Assembly: GCA_937773555.1 (NCBI GenBank)
Contig: CALJVT010000002.1
Coordinates: forward strand, 432,501-496,500
DNA: 64,000 nt
Source: an uncultured Pseudomonadales bacterium
Lineage (GTDB): Bacteria; Pseudomonadota; Gammaproteobacteria; Pseudomonadales; Balneatricaceae
Direction: 5' to 3'
Positions within the stretch are counted from its first letter, which is position 1. Every line of letters begins with the position of its first letter. The translations under genes and the position numbers were made by a program. Shown one piece after another: positions 8,863 through 18,227 of this stretch. A model generated the notes under the pieces. The model worked only from the letters and a program-made list of their open reading frames with translations, ran no database searches and was not told the DNA's origin.

Positions 8863-10338
8863 ATGACCTTTAAAATACTAAGTGCAGAGTTCTCTCATGA
8901 AACAAATACGTTTAATGTTTACCCAACAACATTCGATAGTTTTAATCGTCAAATGTTGCTCGATGGTATGCAGGCGATAGCCCAACGAGGGAGCAAAAAC
9001 ACTGAATTAGCAGGGTTGCTAGACGTAGGTGCCGAATACAACTGGCAAATAGAACACTGTTTTAGTGCCTCAGCTGGGCCTGGAGGTAAAGTCACAAGCC
9101 ATGCTTTTGAGGAAATATTAAAGCCACTTACACAGCGTCTTTCTGAGCAGTGGGATGGTGTTTTTTTAATCTTACATGGTGCTATGGTGACTGATGTTTG
9201 TGATGACGGAGAAGGTGAAATACTGCGCAGAGTACGTGCAGGTGTGGGCCCAGATATTCCAATAGCCGTCACCCTAGATCCCCATGCCAATGTGACGCTA
9301 CAAATGTGCCAACTGGCGCAAATTTTAGTGTCTTATAATACCTACCCCCACGTAGATATGCGTGAGACAGGGCAGCGCACAGCGCAAATTTTACAGCGAG
9401 CTTTAATCAAGCAAATTCAGCCTCAAACGCTGCGGGCCCATAGGCCAATGCTAGAAGAAATTAATGGCGGTAGAACTGATATAGGGCCAATGATCCAAAG
9501 GCATGAGTTAGCAAGGGGTTACGAACAGCAAGAAGACGTTTATGCGGTGAGTATTAACGGTGCCTTTGCCAGTGCTGATATTAGTGAATTAGGCCCTACA
9601 GTACTAATATGTTGCTCTGGTGACACCGCTTTACATCGTCAGCTGGCAGAAAATATAGCAGAAGATATTTGGACTAGGCGGGATCAGGTATTGAATACTT
9701 ATTACAGTTGTACTGAAGTTGCAGGTATCGCAAGCAAGTGGTCAGGGCTCAGAGAAGAAGGCCCTCTAATTATCGCTGACTATGCAGATAACCCAGGTGC
9801 AGGCGCATATGGAGATAGCACTAACCTATTAAAAGCGCTGCTAGATAACCAAATTGAAAACGCCTGTTTTGGACCCTTGGTAGACCCACAAGCTGTTCTA
9901 GAGTTGCAAGGCTATGAGTTAGGAGCACAAGTGTGTATTAGAGTGGGTGGTAAAGTAGAGCCAAAAATGGGGGGTGGCCCACTGCAAGTCAATGCAAAAC
10001 TTATGTGGCAAGGCAGTGGGTTAGTGGTGGGAACGGGCCCAATGATCGCAGGATTGCAAAAAAACTTTGGGGACTGCGCGGTACTAAAAATCCAAGGCAT
10101 CGAAATTCTCCTGGTGAGTATTGCTGGACAAATGTTAGATCTTAATCAATTTCAAACCTTTGGCATTGACCCTAGAGAAAAAACAGTAGTTGCACTAAAA
10201 TCTATGCAGCACTTTCGAGCGGCGTTCGAACCTATAGCTGGAGATATCATCGTTTGTGATAGTGGCGCACTGTGTACAGTAAATTATCAAGCACTGAACT
10301 ATAAAAAGGTACCGCGACCCATTTATCCCTTGGACTAA
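8863..10338 (+). CDS. M81-family metallopeptidase (MlrC-like)
   Basis: 491 residues, the standard length of the MlrC family. The N-terminus FKILSAEFSHETNTFNVYPTTFDSF carries the conserved HETN zinc-site segment; DGVFLILHGAMV, TLDPHANVT and NTYPHVDMRETG are further hallmarks. The C-terminal domain includes DNPGAGAYGDST. The founding member linearised-microcystin peptidase is a zinc hydrolase, but most bacterial relatives have unknown amide or peptide substrates. AAGGCAGGCTAAGT upstream gives a usable ribosome site. It stands alone. Confidence 0.88.
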   Translation: MTFKILSAEFSHETNTFNVYPTTFDSFNRQMLLDGMQAIAQRGSKNTELAGLLDVGAEYNWQIEHCFSASAGPGGKVTSHAFEEILKPLTQRLSEQWDGVFLILHGAMVTDVCDDGEGEILRRVRAGVGPDIPIAVTLDPHANVTLQMCQLAQILVSYNTYPHVDMRETGQRTAQILQRALIKQIQPQTLRAHRPMLEEINGGRTDIGPMIQRHELARGYEQQEDVYAVSINGAFASADISELGPTVLICCSGDTALHRQLAENIAEDIWTRRDQVLNTYYSCTEVAGIASKWSGLREEGPLIIADYADNPGAGAYGDSTNLLKALLDNQIENACFGPLVDPQAVLELQGYELGAQVCIRVGGKVEPKMGGGPLQVNAKLMWQGSGLVVGTGPMIAGLQKNFGDCAVLKIQGIEILLVSIAGQMLDLNQFQTFGIDPREKTVVALKSMQHFRAAFEPIAGDIIVCDSGALCTVNYQALNYKKVPRPIYPLD

Positions 10339-10783
10339 CGTTACTAATATGCAGTGCATCGCGCATGAATAAAGATGCTTAAGCTTAGTTGCCCTTAGGC
10401 CTAGATATGCCATGGCATTAAAAACAAACTATTGCTTTTTTTACCCTGCTAATATGAGATTTAACACCTGTTATGGCTCTTATAGGGGGCTTTACAATAC
10501 TTTACTGCGCCTAAGCTACCTTGAACAGCTAGGCTCTGATCTAATAGAAGTAAGACTTTTTCACACATTATCTTGCCTTATTACTTTAATGAAACTTTAA
10601 GTAGTTCGTGGCCCAGTAGTTGCTTTGGTGGTGCTAAGATGGGCAATAAACCACTCGTTGGTTAATAGTGTGAAAAGCTCGATATTAGATACTAATTGTT
10701 TGATCAGCTTCACGAGACGTTAGTTTCAAAATCTTTTCAGCAATCTGGTATCATCTATTAATAAGATAGTGTCTTAGAGCGAA
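10339..10783. other. intergenic region
   Basis: 445 bases. A 62-codon reading frame at 10412-10600 shows no family features, membrane pattern or ribosome site and is judged chance. Otherwise nothing is recognised apart from a presumed promoter for the small operon at 10784. Confidence 0.45.
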
Positions 10784-11044
10784 ATGAAAACTAAACTCGA
10801 AGTAATGAATGATGAAAACAAAGTATCCCCACCCGCTGCTCAAACGAATCGCTTGAGTCTTTTACGGCTGGCTGGCTGGCTGGGTGTGGTAATTGCGACG
10901 CCATTTTTTTTGTGGGTGCCACTTGGGTTAACTGCCTTGGTTCCTTCTATGGTAGACGTGTTTGGTCTTGTAGGTCTTCGCATTCCAGCAGCGATTACTA
11001 TCTCTGGACTGTTGTTAGCCTCAGTTGGGTTCCACCAAGTTTAG
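10784..11044 (+). CDS. small membrane protein, first gene of a tiny-membrane-protein operon
   Basis: 86 residues, not recognised. A polar N-terminal 25 residues is followed by two hydrophobic segments, LAGWLGVVIATPFFLWVPL and an AAITISGLLLASVGF helix near the end. A start at codon 8 is also possible. It is followed after 58 bases by two further tiny membrane genes in the same direction, and the three probably form one transcript and perhaps one membrane complex. Confidence 0.6.
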   Translation: MKTKLEVMNDENKVSPPAAQTNRLSLLRLAGWLGVVIATPFFLWVPLGLTALVPSMVDVFGLVGLRIPAAITISGLLLASVGFHQV

Positions 11045-11102
11045 AAGGGAGGATCCGGGCCCTTATTCGGACAAACGTTAACTATTAGGTAAGGAAATTA
11101 GT

Positions 11103-11288
11103 ATGTTCAAACTATCAGATTTATTCATCTTGCTGGCGGTTGCCGTGTCCTTTGCAGTTTCTGGTTTGCTCTGGTTTGAGGGGAAACAGATAGAAGGGTT
11201 GTTCACTGCCATATGGGTGCCGTCTATACTGGCCTTTGGCATCTACTTTAAATTATCTAGTCTCCTAGCCCGGAGGGATGAGTCATGA
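11103..11288 (+). CDS. small membrane protein
   Basis: 61 residues with two predicted membrane helices: LFILLAVAVSFAVSGLLWF and an IWVPSILAFGIYFKL segment, then a basic and polar tail. AAGGAAATTAGT precedes the ATG as a good ribosome site. Its stop overlaps the next start as ATGA, indicating translational coupling. The family is not recognised. Confidence 0.7.
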   Translation: MFKLSDLFILLAVAVSFAVSGLLWFEGKQIEGLFTAIWVPSILAFGIYFKLSSLLARRDES

Positions 11289-11431
11289 TTGCTGACAACT
11301 TGTTTAATATTGCCATGTTTGTATTTGCTATGATGTCTATAGGGCTTGTGCTCACTTTCTTAGAATTTCGTTTTGGCGCACCAAGGCGGCAGCAAGACCG
11401 TGCGGACAGGAATAAAGAGTCTGACGACTGA
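11285..11431 (+). CDS. 48-residue membrane protein
   Basis: Starts at the ATGA overlap with the preceding gene. It encodes 48 residues: one hydrophobic helix, NIAMFVFAMMSIGLVLTFL, then a strongly charged tail, RFGAPRRQQDRADRNKESDD. The helix plus charged tail resembles small regulatory or assembly subunits of membrane complexes, but no family is recognised. A short hairpin with stem GCTATTT/AAATAGC lies at 11466-11482 downstream. Confidence 0.65.
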   Translation: MIADNLFNIAMFVFAMMSIGLVLTFLEFRFGAPRRQQDRADRNKESDD

Positions 11432-11539
11432 GATAAATCAGTTAGTTGGGTTAACTTTACCCTAAGCTATTTAAAAAATAGCGTGAGTATAGAGACAGGG
11501 AATACCATTAGACTCATTCGGCTATGAATTTAATGTCTA

Positions 11540-12580
11540 CTATGGTCTCTCTAACTCTGTTTTGAGTAGCTGTAGAACCTGTAAACAGGGAAGAGGGCGT
11601 ATTTTTTTAAAATTCTGGCCAGCCCAATGGCTTACAAATTCCCCACTAGAAGTGTCTTGCGCGGTCTTTCTCAAGTGGGCAGTGAGGGAATTCTGTGCTG
11701 GGAATGGCAGAGTAGGCTTGTTTTTCATCAGATGTATAAACGTATTATCTATTCCTCGAGCGGGCCTGCCAGAAAAAGCCTGAGTGATTTCTGTTTTTCT
11801 ATCATGGCTGTTGAGTAAGTAGTGCTTATGAACAGCGCTGGTTCCTGCTTCTGGACAGCACAAAAAAGCCGTACCCAATTGTGCCGCACTGGCGCCAAGG
11901 CTCATCACTCGCCTAATATCTGCCCCATCCATTAGCCCACCAGCAGCAACTAGGGGTAAAGACACTGTTCTGCGTAGCTTTAAAAGAAGGTTTTCAAGTG
12001 TGAGCTGATGATCTTCACTTTCTAGATTGAATACACCCCTATGCCCACCAGCCTCAATACCTTGAGCTACAATAAAATCAGCCCCAGCGTTAGCCACAAT
12101 GATTGCTTCAGCCTCACTCGTTGCTGTTATTCCTACTTTAATTCCTAGAGACTTCGCTTTTTCTATAATGCAAAGATCAGGAACCCCTAGATGAAAAGTC
12201 AGGATAGAGGGACGGCTCTCCCATATGGGGCCTAATTGGTCATTCAGTGATGGAAAAAAAGGAAATGAGGGCACTGTAAATTCAACACCTTCATTAAATG
12301 GTAACGAAGTTAATGCTTCAATACAGGTATTTTGAATATTTTTGTTTGGCAGTTTTATATCTTTAAAGACAAAAAAATTAGCGTTTATATGCCCAGATGT
12401 CAGTTTTTTTGTACTTAGTAGAGACTTTTCTATATTTTCTGGTGTGGTGTAAGCAAAGCCAAAACTGCCTACTCCACCAAAGTTAGCCACTGCACTTGCT
12501 AATTCAGGAGTGTTTACTCCACCTGCCATAGGGGCCTGTATAATTGGGCTTTTTAAGTCATCAAATTCAAATGTGTTCAT
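11540..12580 (-). CDS. nitronate monooxygenase family (FMN) protein
   Basis: 346 residues with a TIM-barrel pattern. N-terminal SPIIQAPMAGGVNTPELASAVANFGGVG, then AGADFIVAQGIEAGGHRG and LPLVAAGGLMDGADIRRVMSLGASAAQLGTAFL are the usual FMN-binding and active-site segments of nitronate monooxygenase/2-nitropropane dioxygenase. The histidine in EAGGHRG fits the class. Likely role: oxidation of nitronates such as propionate-3-nitronate to protect the cell. It is monocistronic, 232 bases downstream of blh on the same strand. Confidence 0.9.
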   Translation of the reverse strand: MNTFEFDDLKSPIIQAPMAGGVNTPELASAVANFGGVGSFGFAYTTPENIEKSLLSTKKLTSGHINANFFVFKDIKLPNKNIQNTCIEALTSLPFNEGVEFTVPSFPFFPSLNDQLGPIWESRPSILTFHLGVPDLCIIEKAKSLGIKVGITATSEAEAIIVANAGADFIVAQGIEAGGHRGVFNLESEDHQLTLENLLLKLRRTVSLPLVAAGGLMDGADIRRVMSLGASAAQLGTAFLCCPEAGTSAVHKHYLLNSHDRKTEITQAFSGRPARGIDNTFIHLMKNKPTLPFPAQNSLTAHLRKTAQDTSSGEFVSHWAGQNFKKIRPLPCLQVLQLLKTELERP

Positions 12581-12812
12581 GGGTAATATTATAGATACGT
12601 CTCATTAAGGGCACAAGTTTTAGCATTATATAATCGGCTTGTCAGCAGACTACACAACATAAATAGGGCCATTAAAATGATTCTTGACTGCACAATATAC
12701 GGCGTTCAATGTTATTTATAAGGCTAAATCTTATGCCTCTAGGGGCTAAGCTCTGTATTTTTTCGCACTTTTACCCTTGTACATGAGTTGCCAAGACATT
12801 ATTTTTGAATGG

Positions 12813-13643
12813 TCATGGCCATAGGTGACGGCGTTTTAGTTTGTCTGCAAAGTCTACCAATAACATGTGGGGCACAGTAAGCGCAGCCAGACCAATAAAA
12901 GTTATTTGTATAAGTGCTGTAGTAAAAGACTGTTGAAAAACTATGTAAAACCCTAATGCAGCAACCCAGGCTGTCACAGAGTAGATAACTGCCTCTATTA
13001 AACTGCGCCGGCGTTCACTTTCTTCTTTAAGGCTGCGCCATATTCGCAGGGTATGGCAACGACTGTGCCATACACAAAAATACAGGGCAAAACTAACCAG
13101 TGGCGACAGCCAGAATACTAAAATTAATACTATGATTAGATTAAGTAATGGTTTGCGCCATGCTGGGTAAACAGTGGCATAACCACAGTAAACAGCGAAG
13201 CAGGCTAGCCATGGTAAAAACAGTAGGCTAACGGCATCCATAAGCATTGTTGTGCCCACTTCACCCACCAAAAGGGTAAATAATGGCTGCACCTGTGATG
13301 ACTGCAGGCTGGGAATGGCAATAGGCACTAGGCCACCATGTGCCAACAAGGGGAGCCATCTATAGACAGGTCTTTCTGCTAGGGTTGATTTTGTAGTTAC
13401 AATGTCACTACTACCAAAATGTAGTCCTGAGATTGTTAGGAATACGGCCAACCCCAGCAATGGCCATTGCCACCAAATCCATATCACCGAAGCTGCCAGA
13501 AGGACGTAAGTAAGATTGAACCCAAACCATGAAATGAATCCCTTGGGCCACCCGCTGCGGCGGGCTATAGCGCCATCTAGGCCGCCATGGGGCACGCCAA
13601 ACAGCAACACTGCAGCCATAGCTAAGACATCTAGGCTAGTCAT
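12813..13643 (-). CDS. blh: beta-carotene 15,15'-dioxygenase, Brp/Blh family
   Basis: 276 residues, an integral membrane protein with about seven helices. The motif FGVPHGGLDGAIARR near the N-terminus and GLHFGSSDI and CVWHSRCHTLRIW carry the conserved histidines of the Brp/Blh family, which bind iron. It cleaves beta-carotene to two retinal molecules, the chromophore for the rhodopsin at 18228. It is the last gene of the crt operon and overlaps the crtY end by 8 bases, so the two are probably translationally coupled. Confidence 0.95.
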   Translation of the reverse strand: MTSLDVLAMAAVLLFGVPHGGLDGAIARRSGWPKGFISWFGFNLTYVLLAASVIWIWWQWPLLGLAVFLTISGLHFGSSDIVTTKSTLAERPVYRWLPLLAHGGLVPIAIPSLQSSQVQPLFTLLVGEVGTTMLMDAVSLLFLPWLACFAVYCGYATVYPAWRKPLLNLIIVLILVFWLSPLVSFALYFCVWHSRCHTLRIWRSLKEESERRRSLIEAVIYSVTAWVAALGFYIVFQQSFTTALIQITFIGLAALTVPHMLLVDFADKLKRRHLWP

Positions 13644-14757
13644 GGCTAAAACATTGCTTCAGTGCAGCTTTTATAAAGGGTCGTTTGGGTATGGCGTGTA
13701 TTACTTTTAGCCATTCAATGACCCCTGCCTTACCCAGCATAAAGTGTGAAAATTGGTCAGCATCAAGCGCCCTAGCTGTTGCCATAAAAAAACTAACCCC
13801 CTGATCTGGTTGCGCCTTAAGAGCCCGATTAAAGACCTTATCCATAAAAATTAAACCTTTAGAAAATGCTTTGGGTAAGTGAGGACTGCCAACCGTGATA
13901 GATTTAGCCAGTGAAGACATCTGTGTTTGAATAGTGCTAAAAGCATAGCCAGAGGAAAGCCGCACTGCACCGCCAGCAGTACCAATATGATTGATTTCAG
14001 AATTATGCGGCGCCACTGTTGCCATAGAGATAACGCCAAACTCTTCCCTCACCTTCGACTGCACCTGCATGTTGCGTTCAGCAAGCCAACCCCTGATGGC
14101 GCTGCGATACCAATCTTTGTCTTCTATGTGTGTTGAAATCATTGTTGATTCGACCAGTAAATGGCGATCTGAGTAGGGCAGTACATAAATAAAGTGTAAG
14201 CCTCTAGATTGGTCCACACGAAAGTCCATCAAAGTGGCAATGTCAGCATTCTCTATAGGTTCGGCAAGGATTATTTCCCAACCTATAAAATGCTGACACA
14301 AGCTATTGTCTTCAAGTTTTGGTGGGCGGCTATCATAAATAGTCTTCGCCCTATAATGCTGACCCCCAGCCTCAAATTGTCCACCACCTCTCTCACCAAC
14401 CAGGTTCTCAACGGATTCCCTCACCAGATTTATAGGTGCTTTTAATTTAGTTTCACAGTGGTTTAAATATTTTCCTGCACTCAAAGCGGTATAGCAATAT
14501 TGGTCACTTTGGTGAATGACTTCGTGATTATGATCAATAATACGCCATTGATCCCAGCTACCCTGGACAGATGTGCTTAATTCTTTTAGTTGAGATTCTT
14601 TTGCCCAAAGAGCCCAGCTACAATCTCGCTCAGCCGCTGTTCTTGGCTCGAACACTGTGGCTGGTAAACCATTTAGCTTGGTCGCTAGCGCCATTCCAGC
14701 ACTGCCACCACCGATGATAGCAATGTCTAATTCTATAGTTTCATCTGGGCTGAACAC
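13636..14757 (-). CDS. crtY: lycopene beta-cyclase
   Basis: 373 residues beginning with GTG at 14757; no better start exists. The FAD-type fold starts with LDIAIIGGGSAGMALATKL, and FEPRTAAERDCSWALWA follows as in bacterial CrtY. GTAGGAVRLSSGYAF is the second family motif. It converts lycopene to beta-carotene, the substrate of Blh. It overlaps the crtB end by 17 bases and blh by 8, so the operon is tightly packed. Confidence 0.95.
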   Translation of the reverse strand: MFSPDETIELDIAIIGGGSAGMALATKLNGLPATVFEPRTAAERDCSWALWAKESQLKELSTSVQGSWDQWRIIDHNHEVIHQSDQYCYTALSAGKYLNHCETKLKAPINLVRESVENLVGERGGGQFEAGGQHYRAKTIYDSRPPKLEDNSLCQHFIGWEIILAEPIENADIATLMDFRVDQSRGLHFIYVLPYSDRHLLVESTMISTHIEDKDWYRSAIRGWLAERNMQVQSKVREEFGVISMATVAPHNSEINHIGTAGGAVRLSSGYAFSTIQTQMSSLAKSITVGSPHLPKAFSKGLIFMDKVFNRALKAQPDQGVSFFMATARALDADQFSHFMLGKAGVIEWLKVIHAIPKRPFIKAALKQCFSHD

Positions 14758-15661
14758 CGGCTAATCCCTGTAAATGATGGTGTAGCCTAGTTTCATGTGG
14801 GGGCACTACTTTTGGTCGCAAATCAGCCATACTTCGAAGGCTAAGTAGCACTTTTTCGCCCGCTGTTACCATCACTCGGCCCTGCCACCAAACCATATTG
14901 CGTCGTTTAAGTACCCAGCCAATTTGGCGGTATACCCTTAATGCTATGGCAATGGATAGCCTTGATCTAAAAGGCAACAGACGTATACCAAGTTGTGCAC
15001 TAGCATAATACTGTTCGGAAAGGTTCAACAAACGTGTTATCGCATATGCTACAGGTTGCTGGCAGTTAACACCTGCTTCTGCAATCTGTTGTGGGGTAAA
15101 ATTAACCCAACTAGAAGGCAAGTATCGGCGATCCATTTGAGCATCTTCTAACACGTCTCGGGAAATGTTAGTGAGTTGCATAGCAATTCCTAGGTCAATA
15201 GCAAAGCTCTCGGCTCTAGGTTCTTTGCAGTTGAGTACGCGGCACATCATTAGGCCCACGGTGCCCGCAACAGAGTGGCAATAGCGCAGCAGTTCTGCTT
15301 CATCGACCAAAGCCGTGGGATGCTGGTCACTAAGCATACCGTCTAGCAGTTCAGCAGCAGCACTAAGTGGAATGTTATGTGTATCAGCTAATTTAATAAA
15401 CGCTTCAATTTCAGGCCCAGCAGAAACATGCTTGCCATCTAGTCGAGCGCGAATATCTTCAAGTGATTCTTGCCGGTCAGGCAAGTCGCCATCTGCTAAA
15501 TCGTCTACATAGCGACAGAAGAGGTAAAGCTGCGCAGCGCGCTCTGCCAGATCTGCACCAAGAAATTTACTAGCCCAATAGAATGATTTGCCATGACGAG
15601 CCAGTATCTGCTGTGGTTGCGAACTACTAGGGCTTAAATGGCCTAACTGAGGAGTTTTCAT
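14741..15661 (-). CDS. crtB: phytoene synthase
   Basis: 306 residues. The first aspartate motif is in FCRYVDDLADGD and the second in LTNISRDVLEDAQMDRRYLP; SFYWASKFLGADLAERAAQLY is typical of the N-terminus. It condenses two geranylgeranyl diphosphates to phytoene. It starts 3 bases after the crtI stop, in the same operon. Confidence 0.96.
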   Translation of the reverse strand: MKTPQLGHLSPSSSQPQQILARHGKSFYWASKFLGADLAERAAQLYLFCRYVDDLADGDLPDRQESLEDIRARLDGKHVSAGPEIEAFIKLADTHNIPLSAAAELLDGMLSDQHPTALVDEAELLRYCHSVAGTVGLMMCRVLNCKEPRAESFAIDLGIAMQLTNISRDVLEDAQMDRRYLPSSWVNFTPQQIAEAGVNCQQPVAYAITRLLNLSEQYYASAQLGIRLLPFRSRLSIAIALRVYRQIGWVLKRRNMVWWQGRVMVTAGEKVLLSLRSMADLRPKVVPPHETRLHHHLQGLAGVQPR

Positions 15662-15664
15662 AGT

Positions 15665-17164
15665 TTAGCCGCCCGAACCCACCTCAACACCAGTCAGCAG
15701 CTCTTCTACTACCTTAGCAGAGCTAACCACCCCGGGTAACCCAGCACCAGGGTGGGTGCCAGCGCCAACAAAGTAGAGGTTGTTCACTGCTTTATCGCGG
15801 TTATGGAACCGAAACCAAGCTGATTGAGTAAGCCGTGGTTCAATAGAAAATCCGGCACCATGCATAGAACGGTAATCTTTAGCAAAATCTTCTGGAGTCA
15901 TCCAAAAAACTTCCTCAATAACATTCGAAAGGTCGGGCAGTATGGTGTCTTCTAACGCTGTGACAATGCGATCACGCAGCACTTCTCCCTCTGTTTCCCA
16001 GTTTACGTTACCTTGCAGGTTGGGAACTGGGCAGAGTACATAAAAGGATTCACAACCTTCAGGGGCAAAGCTTTTATCTGTTGCTGTAGGGCGATGTACA
16101 TAAAGTGAGAAGTCTTCACTCATCTGTTTGGCGTCAAAGATTTCTGCCAAAAGTTCTTTGAATCTGGCGCCCATCCAAATGCTGTGATGAGCCACGTCGG
16201 GGTAGAGTTTTTTTGTACCAAAATAAAGCACATAAAGGCCCATACTGTAATGTTTCTTTATTTTCGGCAGGCGTAACTTTGTTTGCGGTAATAAGTGTTG
16301 ATAACAGGTTTCTGGGTCACCACCAAACACAACGAGGTCAGCATCGATGACTTGGTTATTGCTGAGGCGAACACCAACAGCACAATTATTTTCAAGTATA
16401 ATTTCATCAACATCAGCATTAAGCTGAATAGTGATGCCGTGGCGTTGCATTAATGCAGTCAATTCTTCAACCAGCTTCCCAGTGCCTCCCATACAAAAAA
16501 ACACCCCCCAACGCCTCTCAAGGTAGTGGATTAGGGTGTAGATAGCAGTGGTTTTAAAGGGGTTACCACCCACGAGCAAAGGATGAATTGAAAATGCCTG
16601 GCGGATCAATGGGTGTTTCAGGTGGCTGTTAACCATTTGTGATACCGTCTTATAGCACTTCAACATCAGTAGTGCGGGGACCTGCTTGACCATATCCCAT
16701 ATGCGCGTAAACGGCCGGTGGACAAGCTGTTTAAAGCCTACGTTATAAACTTTCCTAGACTTTTCTAAAAGCCTCAGATAGCCATCTGCATCGTCTGGTT
16801 CAAAGCGCCGAATCTCAGTTAAGGTGTCTTCAATACTCGCACGGTAGTCAAATTGACTGCCATCAGCAAAGTGAAACCGATAGAAGGGGTCTAACGGTAC
16901 AAAGTTTAAATGGTCTGCAAGCTTCTCATCGAAAAGCTCAAATAATTCATCAAACAAAAATGGCGCGGTGATTACAGTAGGGCCTGCATCATGGCGGTAA
17001 CCGCCTTGCTCAAATACTTGGGCGCGACCACCAAGGCTGTCTAAGCGCTCTAGTAAGGTAACGTTATATCCTATGGCCTTAAGTCTTAATGCTGTTGCAA
17101 TACCAGCGAATCCAGCCCCGATCACTACCACCGTTTTACCGGCTCCAAACGTTTTTGATGTCAA
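15665..17164 (-). CDS. crtI: phytoene desaturase (lycopene-forming)
   Basis: 499 residues. The N-terminal FAD motif is TVVVIGAGFAGIATALRL with GGRAQVFEQGGYRHDAGPT; the C-terminal motif is GAGTHPGAGLPGVVSSAKV. It introduces four double bases into phytoene, giving lycopene. The start is TTG at 17164, overlapping the crtE stop as TTGA, with AAGGG about 8 bases upstream; no ATG exists nearby in frame. This TTGA overlap is an unusual version of the common ATGA coupling. Confidence 0.95.
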   Translation of the reverse strand: MTSKTFGAGKTVVVIGAGFAGIATALRLKAIGYNVTLLERLDSLGGRAQVFEQGGYRHDAGPTVITAPFLFDELFELFDEKLADHLNFVPLDPFYRFHFADGSQFDYRASIEDTLTEIRRFEPDDADGYLRLLEKSRKVYNVGFKQLVHRPFTRIWDMVKQVPALLMLKCYKTVSQMVNSHLKHPLIRQAFSIHPLLVGGNPFKTTAIYTLIHYLERRWGVFFCMGGTGKLVEELTALMQRHGITIQLNADVDEIILENNCAVGVRLSNNQVIDADLVVFGGDPETCYQHLLPQTKLRLPKIKKHYSMGLYVLYFGTKKLYPDVAHHSIWMGARFKELLAEIFDAKQMSEDFSLYVHRPTATDKSFAPEGCESFYVLCPVPNLQGNVNWETEGEVLRDRIVTALEDTILPDLSNVIEEVFWMTPEDFAKDYRSMHGAGFSIEPRLTQSAWFRFHNRDKAVNNLYFVGAGTHPGAGLPGVVSSAKVVEELLTGVEVGSGG

Positions 17165-18123
17165 GCGATCAACCCTTGGTGTTTTATTTCTTTTTTCTGC
17201 TTTACAGCGTCTACTAAACTCTGAGTCACAGTGTGCAATTGACGAGGTAACGAAGGTACCAGTTGGTCAGCTTCTAGCAACCAGTAATCAACCAGCTCAT
17301 TGGCTTCAAAAATCACATCACTAGCAGCAATGCGGCGCTGCCAATGGCCTAATTGCTGACTATCTTCTGATTCATACCAGCTTAAAAAATCTTTGAAGCC
17401 AGTACCTTGTTTAGCAAACAAACTAACCACTAAATTAGGTTTGCGCCCATCAAGGTCACTTGAGCGATGGCTTGATGGAATAATATCTTCAATATCATTG
17501 CGGCCTTGGTAAGCTTGGCCACAAAGACCTACAAGGTGCTCTAAGCCAGAAATATCTGGGCCTAGGCCAGCAGCAATGGCCGCACCTTTAATAGGAGCAA
17601 TTAAAAGGGGTGCAGTCTTTCCTTTGGCGATATTTTGCCACTGTGCTAATTCAGCACACTCACGCTGGGTGATGTCAGATATCTGGCCACTACATGTTCT
17701 TTGCATTGCCTGCGCCAAAAGAGCCACCAAGCTACTGCTGTGTTGTGTGTTTCTAGCGCCCAGTTCAAAAGCTTTGGCAACCATCCAGTCGCCTAGGCAC
17801 AGTGCCATGTCAGGCCCAAAATGTTGATGGATACTCTCTTGCCCTCGCCTATGGGTGCTGGCATCACTGATGTCGTCGTGAATAAGGGAGGCGTTGTGCA
17901 GCAGCTCACATGCGGCTGCCCAATGTAAATTATCTACTGTATTTAAACCCAGAGACAACCCGCTGGATAACGCCAGTTGCGCTCTGAAACATTTGCCAGG
18001 GTTTTTAAAGTGGTACTCAGCAGCAATTGCCAAGCTACTTTGGGGCTGCGGCATTTCTTGCTTATACAAAGCGGTTAGCTGAGTTTGCAAGTTCAACCCG
18101 TTGGTCTGTTTTATTGGGGACAT
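17161..18123 (-). CDS. crtE: geranylgeranyl diphosphate synthase-type polyprenyl synthetase
   Basis: 320 residues. The first aspartate-rich motif is visible in ASLIHDDISDASTHRRG. The second region reads QGRNDIEDI, where the family usually has DDxxD, so its first aspartate is replaced by asparagine. It supplies geranylgeranyl diphosphate for CrtB and is the first gene of the retinal operon. It begins 104 bases after the rhodopsin stop, beyond a terminator, so it may use its own promoter or read-through. Confidence 0.93.
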   Translation of the reverse strand: MSPIKQTNGLNLQTQLTALYKQEMPQPQSSLAIAAEYHFKNPGKCFRAQLALSSGLSLGLNTVDNLHWAAACELLHNASLIHDDISDASTHRRGQESIHQHFGPDMALCLGDWMVAKAFELGARNTQHSSSLVALLAQAMQRTCSGQISDITQRECAELAQWQNIAKGKTAPLLIAPIKGAAIAAGLGPDISGLEHLVGLCGQAYQGRNDIEDIIPSSHRSSDLDGRKPNLVVSLFAKQGTGFKDFLSWYESEDSQQLGHWQRRIAASDVIFEANELVDYWLLEADQLVPSLPRQLHTVTQSLVDAVKQKKEIKHQGLIA

Positions 18124-18180
18124 TAATCGTACCCTTAATCAATTATTGTTATTTAACTGCTTATATTAGTACGCAAAAAT

Positions 18181-18207
18181 GGAAGAGTCAGTAAACCTGA
18201 CTCTTCC
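18181..18207 (-). terminator. rho-independent terminator of the rhodopsin gene
   Basis: An 11-base perfect stem (GGAAGAGTCAG with its complement) around a 5-base loop, followed on the minus strand by ATTTTT. It lies 21 bases after the rhodopsin stop and before crtE, so most rhodopsin messages should end here. Confidence 0.92.
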
Positions 18208-18227
18208 TGTCGTTCGAACAGCTCAAA

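Noticed and set aside
10412-10600. 62-codon frame between the M81 gene and the small operon
   Set aside because: No ribosome site, no membrane or domain pattern and unusual composition.
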